Notes: generated by a model from the letters alone, not told the origin. A stretch of 64,000 bases of DNA from Prevotella pectinovora (GCF_000834015.1 NZ_JXQI01000064.1:47378-111377), one strand, 5' to 3'; shown: positions 24,159 to 34,103, counted from the first letter of the stretch. A program made the numbers and translations.

Positions 24159-25589
24159 TCAGGCGGCCTTAGCTGCTCTATGCGACGTGAGATACATGCC
24201 GAGAAACACGAGCATGCCGTTGAGCATCAGCAGTTCATAACCGAACTTATATCCAGTGAGCGAAACCGTAATCTGGTTTATGGCAAAGCATATCACTGGT
24301 GCCGCCACGCAGATGTATGGCACAAGACGGTCGTTTACTCCACGCTTGGTCAGTATGCCATAGGCAAAGAGACCAAGGAGCGGGCCTGAGGTGTATGACA
24401 ACACGATATATATAGCGTCTATCACACTGGTGGAATTTATCACTCTGAAGGCCAATATGAATACGGCGAATAACACACAAACTCCGAAATGTGCACGGCG
24501 ACGCAATGTCTCATCATCGGGACGCTCCTTGATGTCAACACAATAGCTTGTGGTGACGGCGGTCAGAGCAGAGTCGGTACCACTGAACGACGCTGCCACG
24601 ATGCCGATGGAGAAGAGCACGAGCACAAGTGACCCCATCCATCCCGATGCGGCGAACATCGGCAGCAACTCATCGCTGTCGGCTGGAACTGCAAGCCCTT
24701 CTTTGCCAGCCAGAAGCAGAAGCAACACACCAAGACTGAGGAAGAGCAGATTGACAGGCACAAAGAAAAAGCCTCCCACACACATATCCTTCTGTGCGTC
24801 ACGCAGCGTCTTGCAGGTGAGATTCTTCTGCATCATGTGCTGGTCGAGACCTGTCATTACCACAACGATGAACACTCCGCTAAGAAACTGCTTGAAGAAA
24901 TTCTGAGTAGACACCCAGTCGTCGAACACGAATATGCGGCTGTGGCTGTCTGCCACCACTGCCCACACGGCATCACCCACCGACATATCGAGTTTTCCTA
25001 TAACCTCCACAATTATTATCAGCAATGCCGCCATCATACAGAAGGTCTGGAAGGTATCGGTCCAGACGAGGGTCTTTATTCCTCCGCGCCTTGTATATAG
25101 CCATATCAGCATTACGAGCGCCACTACGGTGACAACGAACGGCACCCCTACAGGTCCGAATACGAATCGCTGCAGGATGCTGCACACCACATAGAAGCGA
25201 AGTGCCGTACCCGTCATTTCGGAAAGCAGGAAGAACAGGGCTCCCGTTTTATACGATCTGTTGCCGAGCCGTTTCTGCAGAAAGGAATAGATAGTGGTGA
25301 GATTGAGTTTGTAGTACACTGGGAGCAGGACAAAAGCTACGACAAAATAGCCAAGGATGAATCCAAGACACGTCTGCAGATATGTCATGTCCTGCTTTAT
25401 CACCATTCCAGGCACCGACACGAAAGTGATACCCGATATAGACGCTCCCACGAGTCCGAAAGCGAGAACATACCACGGCGACTTGCGCTCACCGCGATAG
25501 AACGTCTCGTTGTTGGATTTCTTACTCGTCAGTCTGCCCATAAGCATGAGCACACAGAAATAAATCAGTATTGTTGTAAGTATAAGCAT
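24159..25589 (-). CDS. Sodium:solute symporter (SSS family)
   Basis: A 476-residue inner-membrane transporter with about 13 membrane segments, using the sodium gradient to import a small solute. Family marks are the first helix MLILTTILIYFCVLMLMGRL with the extracellular start, FGLVGASISGITFVSVPGMV (sodium-site helix), YVVCSILQRFVFGPVGVPFV and the long SSS motif GIVAASFSGTDSALTAVTTS near residue 335. The substrate (sugar, proline, sialic acid and others are known in the family) cannot be told. It lies 5 bp downstream of mfd on the same strand, so it is probably co-transcribed with it. Confidence 0.9.
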   Translation of the reverse strand: MLILTTILIYFCVLMLMGRLTSKKSNNETFYRGERKSPWYVLAFGLVGASISGITFVSVPGMVIKQDMTYLQTCLGFILGYFVVAFVLLPVYYKLNLTTIYSFLQKRLGNRSYKTGALFFLLSEMTGTALRFYVVCSILQRFVFGPVGVPFVVTVVALVMLIWLYTRRGGIKTLVWTDTFQTFCMMAALLIIIVEVIGKLDMSVGDAVWAVVADSHSRIFVFDDWVSTQNFFKQFLSGVFIVVVMTGLDQHMMQKNLTCKTLRDAQKDMCVGGFFFVPVNLLFLSLGVLLLLLAGKEGLAVPADSDELLPMFAASGWMGSLVLVLFSIGIVAASFSGTDSALTAVTTSYCVDIKERPDDETLRRRAHFGVCVLFAVFILAFRVINSTSVIDAIYIVLSYTSGPLLGLFAYGILTKRGVNDRLVPYICVAAPVICFAINQITVSLTGYKFGYELLMLNGMLVFLGMYLTSHRAAKAA

Positions 25590-25594
25590 AATCG

Positions 25595-28500
25595 TTATCC
25601 ATTAATTTTTTTCAATATCTCCACCGCCTTTTCCACGGTGTCAATGCCCGACACCACCATATAGCGTTTGCCACGACTCTCCTTGAGATTGCATTGGCGG
25701 GGGTTGCTGCCGATATACTGGAGCACACGGTCGAAGACGTCGCTCTTGTAATAGGCACTCATGGGATTTGTCACGAACTGCATCTGCATCACGCCGCCCT
25801 TGAGTATTATTTTTTCGCATCCGAGAGACTTGCCCAGACGCCGTAGCGGCACTACATGCAGCAGCTCTTCGCCCTCACGGGGTATAGCACCGAAGCGGTC
25901 GATAAGGTTTGCCTTATACCTATCGAGGTCACTGTCGTTGGTTATGCTGTCGAGCTCGCGATACAACAGCATTCTCTCACTGCTGCTCGGCACATACTGG
26001 TCTGGGAAGAACATCTCGAGGTCGCTCTCCACGGCGCAGTCGTCAACGAACTCGTCGCCTTTGAGTTGTCTGCCCTCTTTCATCTCCTCCTGATACATCT
26101 CAGCAAACTCATCGTTCTTAAGCTCCGTCACGGCCTGCGACAGAATCTTCTGGTATGTCTCAAAACCGAGATCTTCCATAAATCCGCTCTGTTCCGCACC
26201 GAGAAGGTTGCCGGCGCCACGCATGTCGAGGTCTTGCATCGAGAGGTTGAAGCCGCTGCCAAGGTCTGAGAATGTCTCAAGTGCCTCCAACCGGCGGCGC
26301 GCATCCTGAGAGAGATTCGACAGCGGAGGAGCAAGGAGATAGCAGAACGCCTTCTTGTTGCTTCTTCCCACGCGTCCACGCATCTGATGCAGGTCGGAAA
26401 GTCCGAAACGGTGTGCATCGTTCACGATGATGGTATTGGCATTGCTGATGTCGATGCCGTTCTCCACGATGGTTGTGGAGAGGAGCACATCATAATCGTA
26501 GTTCATGAACCCCATCACCACCTTCTCCAGTTCTTCCGGTTTCATCTGTCCGTGACCTATAGCTATTCGCGCATCCGGAACGTTTCGGCGTATCACATTG
26601 GCAATCTCCGGCAGGTTGCTGATGCGGTCGTTCACGAAGAATACCTGTCCGTTGCGGCTCATCTCGAAGTTTATTGCATCCTTTATGATATCTGAATCGA
26701 AGGTATGCACCTCGGTGCACACGGGATAGCGGTTTGGCGGCGGCGTCTGTATGATGCTCATGTCTCTTGCTCCCATGAGAGAGAACTGCAGCGTGCGCGG
26801 TATTGGCGTCGCCGACATGGTCAGCGTGTCCACATTGGTTTTCATCTTGCGCAGTTTTTCCTTGGTAGACACCCCGAACTTCTGTTCCTCATCGATGATG
26901 AGAAGTCCGAGGTCTTTGAATTTCACGCTCTTGCCGATGAGCTTGTGTGTGCCAATTATGATGTCTATCTTGCCAGCCTCCAGGTCGGCAAGTACCTCAC
27001 GTGTCTTCTTCGCACTGCGGGCACGCGACAGATAGTCAACTCTGACAGGCAGATCCTTAAGTCTGCCACAGAAAGTCTGGTAATGCTGGTATGCAAGCAC
27101 TGTGGTTGGCACCATCACGGCAACCTGTTTGGAATCGCATGCAGCCTTGAAAGCAGCACGTATAGCCACCTCGGTCTTGCCGAAACCCACATCGCCACAC
27201 ACAAGACGGTCCATCGGACGCTGGCTCTCCATATCAGCCTTCACGTCGTTGGTGGCTTTCAATTGGTCGGGGGTGTCTTCATAGAGGAAGCTCGCCTCCA
27301 ACTCATGCTGCATGAAAGAATCGGCACTGAACTGATAGCCTTTCTCATGGCGGCGTGTGGCATAGAGCTTGATCAGGTCGCGGGCTATGTCCTTTATCTT
27401 CTTCTTTGTTTTCTCTTTCAGTCGCTCCCACGCTCCAGAACCGAGTGCACTGAGACGTGGCGGTTTCTCGCTGTCGCGGCGCTTGTATTTGGATATTTTG
27501 TAGAGGCCGTGGATGCTCACATCCACCTTGTCGTTATTCTGATACACGATGCGTATCATCTCCTGATAGCTGTCGCCAACGGGAACACGCACGAGACCGG
27601 CAAACTTTCCGATGCCGTAATCCACATGTACGATGAAGTCGCCAGGCTCCATCTCCTGCAGTTCTTTCATGGTGAGCGCCATCTTTCCGCTGCGTGCGGC
27701 ATCCGAACGGAGACTGTATTTATGGAAGCGGTCGAATATCTGATGGTCGGTGAAGACGCACACCTTCATGTCATTGTCGGCAAAGCCGCAATGCAGGGTT
27801 TTCTCCACCGGCTGGAAATCTATCGGCGTGACGCTTATCACAGTGCCGTCAGCCAGTTTCTTGTTCTGCGCCATCTCGTCGAAGATGTCGCGAAGGCGCT
27901 GGTTCTGCTTCTGGCTGTCAGCAAGGATATATAGTTTGTAACCTTTCAGCATATAGTCTTCGAGCGCAGTGGTGAGCAGTTCAAAGTTCTTATGGAACAA
28001 AGGTTGCTGTGTGGTGCTGAAGGTGATGGTAGCCTGCGGCAGTCCCGTTGGACTGTTACCGAATTCCACTCTCTTGAACTTTGCTATGTCTTCGGTGAAT
28101 GCCGTTGCCGGCAGCAACGAATATTCCGACCTCATCTCCTGCATTATCTTCTTCTGTTCCATCTCCGTGGCCCCCTCGAGTTTCTCGGTGAGAGCCTGAT
28201 GGGAGAAACCTTCACGGTAGATATTCTCTATCACATCGTGGGCGAATGTAACGTCTTTTATCACCACCAACGAGTCGGCAGGCAGGAATTTGAGAAAAGA
28301 AATCTTGTCTGCCACAATCTCCGACAATTCCGGTACGATAGAGATGCAGTCCACCTTACCTCTCGACAACTGCGACTGCACCTCGAAGGTGCGTATTGAG
28401 TCAACCTCGTCGCCAAAGAAGTCCACACGATACGGATACTCATTGCTGAACGAATATACATCGAGAATGCTACCGCGCACGGCAAACTGTCCCGGTTCGT

Positions 28501-29038
28501 AAACATAGTCCACCTCCTTGAAACCGAATGAGCGCATCGTCTTCTCTATCTCCACCACATCTCTCTCCTCGCCAACGCGCAGCATGAGGGTGCGGTCGTC
28601 CAGATGCTTGTTGGTGACCACCAGTTCTGCCATCGCCTCAGGGCAAGTCACGACGTAGAGCGTTGAATTCGAGTCGTCATGTGACGCCTCCTGTTCCTTC
28701 ACCCGGCTCAACACCTCAGTGCGCAATATCTCGTTGGCAGCATCTTTCTGACAGTACTTCACCTGTCTGCGATAAGCCGACGGAAAGAAGAGCACATGCG
28801 AATTGCCCAGCAACTGGGTGAGGTCGTGATAGAAATACCCGGCCTCGTCAGCGTCATTAAGCACAAAAAGACAAGTGCGCGGCAGCCTGCCGTTGGCAGA
28901 AGCAAACACCATGGGCACTGACGAGCCATTGAGTCCGCGCAGCGATATCGTGCGCACTTCTGAATCGCCAATCGCTTTCAGCATCGATTCTATATGAGGT
29001 GACGAACTATACAAGTCCAAGAGTTTCTGAATTTCCAT
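25595..29038 (-). CDS. mfd: Transcription-repair coupling factor Mfd
   Basis: An 1147-residue ATP-driven translocase that removes stalled RNA polymerase from damaged DNA and brings in UvrA. Domains run in the standard order: UvrB-like region (about residues 30-330), the RNA-polymerase-interacting CarD-like domain (GDFIVHVDYGIGKFAGLVRV, about 465), the RecG-like helicase core with Walker A in RLVCGDVGFGKTEVAIRAAF, the DEEQ box (LLIIDEEQKFGVSTKEKL), motif III TMSATPIPRTLQFSLMG and the TRG-type LHQMRGRVGRSNKKAFCYL, and a C-terminal UvrA-binding TRCF domain. The length is normal for Bacteroidota. The start ATG at 29038 gives MEIQKLLDLYSSSPHIESML. Confidence 0.97.
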   Translation of the reverse strand: MEIQKLLDLYSSSPHIESMLKAIGDSEVRTISLRGLNGSSVPMVFASANGRLPRTCLFVLNDADEAGYFYHDLTQLLGNSHVLFFPSAYRRQVKYCQKDAANEILRTEVLSRVKEQEASHDDSNSTLYVVTCPEAMAELVVTNKHLDDRTLMLRVGEERDVVEIEKTMRSFGFKEVDYVYEPGQFAVRGSILDVYSFSNEYPYRVDFFGDEVDSIRTFEVQSQLSRGKVDCISIVPELSEIVADKISFLKFLPADSLVVIKDVTFAHDVIENIYREGFSHQALTEKLEGATEMEQKKIMQEMRSEYSLLPATAFTEDIAKFKRVEFGNSPTGLPQATITFSTTQQPLFHKNFELLTTALEDYMLKGYKLYILADSQKQNQRLRDIFDEMAQNKKLADGTVISVTPIDFQPVEKTLHCGFADNDMKVCVFTDHQIFDRFHKYSLRSDAARSGKMALTMKELQEMEPGDFIVHVDYGIGKFAGLVRVPVGDSYQEMIRIVYQNNDKVDVSIHGLYKISKYKRRDSEKPPRLSALGSGAWERLKEKTKKKIKDIARDLIKLYATRRHEKGYQFSADSFMQHELEASFLYEDTPDQLKATNDVKADMESQRPMDRLVCGDVGFGKTEVAIRAAFKAACDSKQVAVMVPTTVLAYQHYQTFCGRLKDLPVRVDYLSRARSAKKTREVLADLEAGKIDIIIGTHKLIGKSVKFKDLGLLIIDEEQKFGVSTKEKLRKMKTNVDTLTMSATPIPRTLQFSLMGARDMSIIQTPPPNRYPVCTEVHTFDSDIIKDAINFEMSRNGQVFFVNDRISNLPEIANVIRRNVPDARIAIGHGQMKPEELEKVVMGFMNYDYDVLLSTTIVENGIDISNANTIIVNDAHRFGLSDLHQMRGRVGRSNKKAFCYLLAPPLSNLSQDARRRLEALETFSDLGSGFNLSMQDLDMRGAGNLLGAEQSGFMEDLGFETYQKILSQAVTELKNDEFAEMYQEEMKEGRQLKGDEFVDDCAVESDLEMFFPDQYVPSSSERMLLYRELDSITNDSDLDRYKANLIDRFGAIPREGEELLHVVPLRRLGKSLGCEKIILKGGVMQMQFVTNPMSAYYKSDVFDRVLQYIGSNPRQCNLKESRGKRYMVVSGIDTVEKAVEILKKING

Positions 29039-29272
29039 CTTCTTTTCTAAAACATATAATAGCCCTAACGAGACACGCTACAGGCTCATCCCGCTATGGC
29101 ACAAAACGGAAAAGATCTCAAATGCCGTACAAAGGATTACACGGGCCTTTCACTCCAGCATCAAGAGTCTTTTACCACAAAAACGCTGCGAAGTTACTGA
29201 AAAAAAATCATATTATATCTTATGGGATATCAAAAAGTAATGGCGAAAGCATACAACTTAGTTTTTTATTGC

Positions 29273-29280
29273 TACCTTTG
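29273..29280 (+). promoter_or_regulatory. -7 element TACCTTTG of the GT2 / plsC unit
   Basis: Exact TAnnTTTG match, 31 bp before the ATG at 29311, in an A/T-rich stretch divergent from mfd. Confidence 0.65.
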
Positions 29281-29310
29281 CACAACATAATATTAATATT
29301 CTCACACATT

Positions 29311-30060
29311 ATGAACACAAGTGACAGTATCGTCATCATCCCGACATACAACGAGATAGAGAACATTGAGAAGATTATCCGAGCAGTGTTCGGACTGGAA
29401 AAGAAATTCGACATACTCATCATCGACGACGGCTCGCCCGACGGAACGGCAGCGAAGGTGAAGGAACTGATGAGCCAGGAGTTCAACGGCAGACTTCATC
29501 TGCTCGAGCGCAGCGGAAAGCTGGGTTTGGGAACAGCATACATCAAAGGATTCAAATGGGCGCTCGAGCGCGACTACGAATACATTTTCGAGATGGACGC
29601 CGACTTCAGCCATGACCCGAAAGACTTGCCGCGACTCTATGCCGCATGCCACGACGAAGGATACGATGTGGCTATCGGTTCACGGTATGTCAGCGGAGTG
29701 AACGTGGTGAACTGGCCTATCGGCAGAGTATTGATGAGCTATTTCGCATCCAAATACGTGCGCTTCATAACGGGGTTCAAAGTGAACGACACCACTGCCG
29801 GATTCAAATGCTACAAACGCCGTGTGCTCGAAACCATAGAACTCGACAAAATCAGATTCAAGGGATATGCCTTCCAGATAGAGATGAAATACACGGCATA
29901 CAAGATTGGCTTCAAGATAAAGGAAGTGCCGGTGATATTCGTAAACAGAAGAGAAGGCGTGTCGAAAATGAGCGGCGGCATCTTCGGAGAGGCATTCTTC
30001 GGCGTAATGAGACTGCGTTGGGACGGATGGACAAGGAAATACCCGAAAATAAAAGAATAA
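29311..30060 (+). CDS. Polyprenol-phosphate mannosyltransferase-like GT2
   Basis: A 249-residue cytoplasmic-face glycosyltransferase of family 2, close to dolichol-phosphate mannose synthase, which moves mannose from GDP-mannose to a polyprenol phosphate. Motifs: VIIPTYNEIENIEKII near residue 9, IIDDGSPDGT (Asp39-Asp40), the catalytic FEMDADFSHDP with Asp96-x-Asp98, IGSRYVSG and the late NRREGVSKMSGG. There is no C-terminal membrane anchor, so it is the short, soluble-domain form. The ATG at 29311 is chosen over a frame reaching 28999, which overlaps mfd and has no family similarity. It is followed after 18 bp by the acyltransferase gene. Confidence 0.92.
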   Translation: MNTSDSIVIIPTYNEIENIEKIIRAVFGLEKKFDILIIDDGSPDGTAAKVKELMSQEFNGRLHLLERSGKLGLGTAYIKGFKWALERDYEYIFEMDADFSHDPKDLPRLYAACHDEGYDVAIGSRYVSGVNVVNWPIGRVLMSYFASKYVRFITGFKVNDTTAGFKCYKRRVLETIELDKIRFKGYAFQIEMKYTAYKIGFKIKEVPVIFVNRREGVSKMSGGIFGEAFFGVMRLRWDGWTRKYPKIKE

Positions 30061-30078
30061 CGAAGACACACTGCTATC

Positions 30079-30837
30079 ATGAAATATCTGTATAGAGCCT
30101 ACCAGCTATGCATCGCATTGCCAATATTGCTCCTATGGACAATAATGATATCTCTCGCCACAGCCATTGGATGTTCGCTGGGCGGAGGACATTTCTGGGG
30201 ATATTACCCTGGCAAATCATGGGGATGGGCCATCATCCGTCTGCTACTGCTGCCGGTAAAGGTAGAGGGGCGTGAGAACATGAAGGAAAACGAGTCGTAT
30301 GTCATCGCCGCCAACCACCAAGGGGCGTTCGACATATTCCTTATTTTCGGTTTCCTCGGACGTCAGTTCAAGTGGATGATGAAACACCAGTTGAGAAAAG
30401 TGCCATTCGTGGGCTACGCCTGTGAGAAGTCGCATCAGATTTTCGTAGACAAGCGCGGACCGCGAAAAGTGAAGGAGACCTACGACAAGGCTCGCGCCAC
30501 GCTGAAAGGCGGTATGAGCCTTGTGGTGTTCCCGGAGGGTGCGAGGAGTTTCACCGGTCACATGGGAGTGTTCAAGCGAGGAGCCTTCATGCTTGCTGAC
30601 GAACTGCAACTGCCTATCCTGCCGCTGACCATAAACGGTTCTTTCGACATCATGCCGAGAATGAGAGACTGCAAATGGGTAACCTGGCATCCGCTTAAGC
30701 TCACCATCCACAAACCCATCTATCCTGAAGGACAGGGACCGGAGGACATCAACCGCCGCATGGACGAATGCTACAAAGCCATCATGTCGGGACTGGAAGA
30801 GAAATACCAAGGTTTTGTGGAGAACCCTGACCAATAA
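30079..30837 (+). CDS. 1-acyl-sn-glycerol-3-phosphate acyltransferase (PlsC family)
   Basis: A 252-residue membrane-bound enzyme that acylates lysophosphatidic acid to phosphatidic acid in phospholipid synthesis. An N-terminal membrane segment (LCIALPILLLWTIMISLATA) is followed by the catalytic AANHQGAFDIF with His80-x4-Asp85, then KWMMKHQLRKVPFVGYACEK, the FVDKRGPRKV block and the substrate motif VVFPEGARSF, and LPLTINGSFDIMPR. All four PlsC blocks are present. It lies 18 bp after the GT2 gene and is followed by a strong terminator. Confidence 0.93.
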   Translation: MKYLYRAYQLCIALPILLLWTIMISLATAIGCSLGGGHFWGYYPGKSWGWAIIRLLLLPVKVEGRENMKENESYVIAANHQGAFDIFLIFGFLGRQFKWMMKHQLRKVPFVGYACEKSHQIFVDKRGPRKVKETYDKARATLKGGMSLVVFPEGARSFTGHMGVFKRGAFMLADELQLPILPLTINGSFDIMPRMRDCKWVTWHPLKLTIHKPIYPEGQGPEDINRRMDECYKAIMSGLEEKYQGFVENPDQ

Positions 30838-30948
30838 CAACATTCTGTATCTACGACAAAAGGCAATAATTGGCAATATAAATACCATATATACTTGTAT
30901 CCGGAAAGATACAGTTGTCTAAACATCGTTTGGTAAATATAAGCAAAC

Positions 30949-31015
30949 CGACAACCGGGTCTTGATGCGAAAGGCATATAGTCCTTTCAATCAAGACCCG
31001 GTTGTCGTTTTTTTT
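30949..31015 (+). terminator. Rho-independent terminator of the GT2-plsC unit
   Basis: CGACAACCGGGTCTTGAT and ATCAAGACCCGGTTGTCG are perfect complements (18 bp), with a loop of 23 nt and a run of eight T directly after. It lies 112 bp past the plsC stop codon. Confidence 0.92.
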
Positions 31016-31018
31016 CTT

Positions 31019-31050
31019 TCAACCCAAATCAATCATTAGGGCTTGCTTGG
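31019..31050. repeat. Solo end of the palindromic-core interspersed repeat
   Basis: AACCCAAATCAATCATTAGG followed by GCTTGCTTGG matches one end of the repeats at 15.4 and 21.4 kb. The core and the other end are absent. It sits between the plsC terminator and the DUF1846 stop codon. Confidence 0.5.
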
Positions 31051-31087
31051 CGTTTATCCCTATCGGCTATATTCCGTTTGGCGTTTA

Positions 31088-32560
31088 TTATCTCTTCACC
31101 GTCTTCATCACGGGTTCACAGGTAAGCTGCACACCGAGCTTCTTGAATATGCGCTGGTCTACATCGCTCAGCATCACCGTGGAATGAACCTGACAGTCGC
31201 GCAGTTTAGGCAACTGCTCCAAGGCGCGACGGCAGTTCTCGTCCTGCTCAGAGAGTACAGACAAGGCGACAATCACTTCATCTGTGTGCAAACGAGGGTT
31301 GTGGCCACCCAAGTAACTGATTTTGGTGTGCTGGATAGGCTCTATCATAGACTCAGGGATGAGCTTCAGGTCGTGGTCTATGCCAGCAAGATGTTTGGTG
31401 ACATTAAGAATGAGAGCGGCACTGCAACCAAGCAGCGGACTGGAATTGGCGGATATTATCGTGCCGTCTTGCAGTTCTATAGCTGCCGACGTATGTCCCG
31501 TTTCATTGAGACGTCCCTTTGCCGCTGTGGTGACTCGACGGAAGTCGGTAGAAATCTTTGCCTGCTGCATGAGGAGCTGTATCTTCTTTATCTCCGCATC
31601 ATTACATGCTCCGAGCGCAAGTTTATTCGTGGCTGCGTAATAGCGGCGGATAATCTCGTTCTTCGATGCCTCCACACACACATCGTCATCACTGATGCAG
31701 AACCCCACCATGTTGACGCCCATGTCCGTTGGCGACTTGTATGGATTGGTGCCATAGATACCCTCGAAGAGAGCGTTGAGCACAGGGAAGATTTCTATGT
31801 CGCGGTTGTAGTTGATGGCAATCTTATTGTACGCTTCAAGGTGGAACGGGTCTATCATGTTAACGTCATTGAGGTCGGCCGTAGCTGCCTCATAGGCAAT
31901 GTTGACAGGATGCTTGAGCGGAAGGTTCCACACCGGGAAGGTCTCAAACTTGGCATATCCTGCCCTGACGCCACGCTTGTTCTCATTATAGAGCTGACTC
32001 AGACACACTGCCATCTTGCCGCTGCCCGGACCGGGAGCGGTGACGATGACGAGCGGACGCTCGGTCTCCACATAGTCGTTCTTGCCGAAGCCTTCGTCAG
32101 AAGCTATCAGTTCCACGTTGTGAGGATAGCCCTCAATGAGATAGTGGCAATAGGTCCTGATGCCAAGACGTTCCAGACGCTGCTTGAAAGCCACGGCTGC
32201 CGGCTGTCCGCCCCAGTGGGTGATGACCACAGAACCTACCATGAAGCCACGGCCCTGGAATTCGCCTCTGAGCCGGAGCACATCCTCGTCGTAGGTGATA
32301 CCGAGGTCGGCCCGTTTCTTGTTCTTCTCAATGTCTGTAGCACTGATTACTATGACAATCTCTATGCTGTCGTTGATTTTCTGGAACATACGCAGCTTGC
32401 TGTCTGGCAAAAAACCAGGCAGCACACGACTGGCATGATGGTCATCGAAGAGCTTTCCTCCAAGCTCCAGATACAACTTTCCATCAAACTGGGATATTCT
32501 CTCCTTTATGTGTTCAGACTGTATAGACTGATACTTATCATTGTCAAACCCTATCTTCAT
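31088..32560 (-). CDS. DUF1846 domain protein
   Basis: A 490-residue cytoplasmic protein of the DUF1846 family, spread through Firmicutes and Bacteroidota, for which structures but, to my knowledge, no firm function exist. It begins MKIGFDNDKYQSIQSEHIKE, which is the family start. A P-loop-like segment VTAPGPGSGKMAVCLSQLY at about residue 178 suggests nucleotide binding. Other conserved blocks are YGTNPYKSPTDMGVNMVGFC and LPGFLPDSKLRMFQKI. Length is as expected for the family. It has its own promoter, back to back with that of the small gene at 32729. Confidence 0.88.
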   Translation of the reverse strand: MKIGFDNDKYQSIQSEHIKERISQFDGKLYLELGGKLFDDHHASRVLPGFLPDSKLRMFQKINDSIEIVIVISATDIEKNKKRADLGITYDEDVLRLRGEFQGRGFMVGSVVITHWGGQPAAVAFKQRLERLGIRTYCHYLIEGYPHNVELIASDEGFGKNDYVETERPLVIVTAPGPGSGKMAVCLSQLYNENKRGVRAGYAKFETFPVWNLPLKHPVNIAYEAATADLNDVNMIDPFHLEAYNKIAINYNRDIEIFPVLNALFEGIYGTNPYKSPTDMGVNMVGFCISDDDVCVEASKNEIIRRYYAATNKLALGACNDAEIKKIQLLMQQAKISTDFRRVTTAAKGRLNETGHTSAAIELQDGTIISANSSPLLGCSAALILNVTKHLAGIDHDLKLIPESMIEPIQHTKISYLGGHNPRLHTDEVIVALSVLSEQDENCRRALEQLPKLRDCQVHSTVMLSDVDQRIFKKLGVQLTCEPVMKTVKR

Positions 32561-32587
32561 CGTTGATTTCTTAACTTAATTGCAGTG

Positions 32588-32595
32588 CAAAGTTA
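32588..32595 (-). promoter_or_regulatory. -7 element TAACTTTG of the DUF1846 promoter
   Basis: Minus-strand TAACTTTG, 28 bp before the ATG at 32560. It is divergent from the promoter at 32628. Confidence 0.6.
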
Positions 32596-32627
32596 GCTAT
32601 TTATGTCCATCCGAAGAAATATTTGCG

Positions 32628-32635
32628 TAACTTTG
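32628..32635 (+). promoter_or_regulatory. -7 element TAACTTTG of the small-protein promoter
   Basis: Plus-strand TAACTTTG, 94 bp before the ATG at 32729. The 32 bp between the two divergent -7 boxes must serve both promoters. Confidence 0.6.
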
Positions 32636-32728
32636 CAGAAATAATATTCGTGAACCATTCCGATAATCACCCCCGCTCTCAGTTGGCGATTGCCGGAAAA
32701 GGCTTTATATAACACAACAATAACGATA

Positions 32729-32881
32729 ATGGTAACATTCACAGACCGTCTTTCGAACGACAACGACTACAAGCGCGAGGAACTGATAAAAAAAATTGAA
32801 CATGCCTTAGGACAGATGACTCTCAAGGAACTTGAGGCCCTGTCGTATGACATGTTCACGAAAGGATATCTTGAAGATTAA
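32729..32881 (+). CDS. Small conserved-looking protein, 50 residues, function unknown
   Basis: MVTFTDRLSNDNDYKREELI and the following KKIEHALGQMTLKELEALSY, DMFTKGYLED form a short, charged, mostly helical protein without membrane segment or signal peptide. It has its own consensus promoter and a purine-rich stretch before the ATG. The composition is that of a real protein, not a shadow, since no gene lies on the other strand. I do not recognise a family. Confidence 0.6.
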   Translation: MVTFTDRLSNDNDYKREELIKKIEHALGQMTLKELEALSYDMFTKGYLED

Positions 32882-32932
32882 CCCCACACGGAATGCTGCT
32901 GCATCCGCGCTTGGGACAAGCTACGGAATCTG

Positions 32933-33403
32933 CTACAGGGCATGCTGCATGAAGCGCTGCTCTGCCAGCTTTTCGTATTTAGTCCCCGGTCTGCCATAGT
33001 TGGCAAATGGGAATATGCTTATTCCTCCACGGGGCTTGAATATTCCCGTCACTTCGATGTAGCGTGGATCCATGAGCTTCACGAGGTCTTTCATTATGAT
33101 ATTGACACAATCCTCATGAAAGTCGCCATGGTTGCGGAAGCTGAAGAGATACAGCTTCAGGCTCTTGCTTTCCACCATACGCACGTCGGGAATGTATTTT
33201 ATGATTATCTCTCCGAAGTCAGGCTGTCCCGTGATAGGACACAGCGTAGTGAACTCAGGACAGTTGAACTGCACCCAATAGTCATTCGTCTGATGCTTGT
33301 TCTCGAATGTCTCAAGCACCTCAGGCGCATAGTCCTGCCTATACTCCGTCTTCTTGCCGAGGGCATGCAATCCCTCGTCCTGTCTGTTTTCGCTATTTGT
33401 CAT
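32933..33403 (-). CDS. queF: NADPH-dependent 7-cyano-7-deazaguanine reductase QueF
   Basis: A 156-residue enzyme that reduces the nitrile preQ0 to the amine preQ1 in queuosine synthesis (T-fold, unimodular type). The catalytic Cys55 is in [19 protein letters not shown], with Asp62 shortly after. [20 protein letters not shown] is the QueF motif that binds NADPH and substrate. The start at 33403 ([15 protein letters not shown]) is preferred; the frame runs up to 33439 but that overlaps the end of the transporter gene. It lies directly downstream of the preQ0/queuosine-precursor transporter, a common pairing. Confidence 0.95.
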   Translation of the reverse strand: MTNSENRQDEGLHALGKKTEYRQDYAPEVLETFENKHQTNDYWVQFNCPEFTTLCPITGQPDFGEIIIKYIPDVRMVESKSLKLYLFSFRNHGDFHEDCVNIIMKDLVKLMDPRYIEVTGIFKPRGGISIFPFANYGRPGTKYEKLAEQRFMQHAL

Positions 33404-33413
33404 ACGAACATTT

Positions 33414-34103
33414 TTAGATATTACCAATTTTGAACACACCGTAGTTTATGTTACGGTCGTAGGTGTCAACACCCTCTATCTGCTTCGTTTTCCTTACCAC
33501 CCTCATCGTTATCGGCAGCACCACAATCTCATAGACCGTCTTCAGCACAATCTGTGAGATAATGAGTTTGGGCAATTCCGCAAGTGGCACCACCCCACCA
33601 AGGGCAAGCGGGAAAAAGATTATTGAATCGGCGGTCTCGCCATACACAGTGCTCATCACGGCACGCAGGGCGAAATGCTTCCCGCCTGACGACACCTTCA
33701 TGCGGCTCATCACATAGGCGTTGATGAACGAGCCTACGAGAAACGCGAGGAAGGAAGCCAAGGCTATACGTGGCGCCAGTCCGAACACGGCATGGAATCC
33801 GGCTTCATTATCCCAATATGGTGCTCCTGGTATGGCATCAGCCAAAGCACCGAAGGAAACGAAGATGAAGTTCATCAGAAAACCGAGCCAGATGAGCAGT
33901 CGGGCTTTCTTATAGCCCCACACCTCACACACGCAATCGTTGATGATATACGACACGGGAAACACCAGCAGTCCGCCGGTGATATTGACCCATCCTATTG
34001 AAATCTGCTTTGTTTCGAGCACGTTTGCCGTAATGAGGCAGACGCAGAAGAGCACGCTGAAAAGCATAAACAGCACACTCACACTATTGTTGCTTACTTT
34101 CAT
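33414..34103 (-). CDS. Queuosine precursor transporter (YhhQ / VUT family)
   Basis: A 229-residue inner-membrane importer with about six membrane segments that takes up 7-cyano- or 7-aminomethyl-7-deazaguanine. Family blocks: [39 protein letters not shown] with the Asp-Cys-x-Cys-Glu-Val-Trp-Gly signature, and [17 protein letters not shown] near residue 165. The start at 34103 ([15 protein letters not shown]) is taken because upstream codons do not read as protein. The downstream gene is queF. Together they let the cell salvage and process preQ0. Confidence 0.92.
   Translation of the reverse strand: MKVSNNSVSVLFMLFSVLFCVCLITANVLETKQISIGWVNITGGLLVFPVSYIINDCVCEVWGYKKARLLIWLGFLMNFIFVSFGALADAIPGAPYWDNEAGFHAVFGLAPRIALASFLAFLVGSFINAYVMSRMKVSSGGKHFALRAVMSTVYGETADSIIFFPLALGGVVPLAELPKLIISQIVLKTVYEIVVLPITMRVVRKTKQIEGVDTYDRNINYGVFKIGNI

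Noticed and set aside
26705..27934. 409-codon plus-strand frame opposite mfd
   Set aside because: It is the reverse shadow of a well-supported mfd gene; the translation is rich in His/Leu/Val with no family signature.
31043..32566. 507-codon plus-strand frame opposite DUF1846
   Set aside because: Shadow; the minus frame matches the DUF1846 family from end to end.
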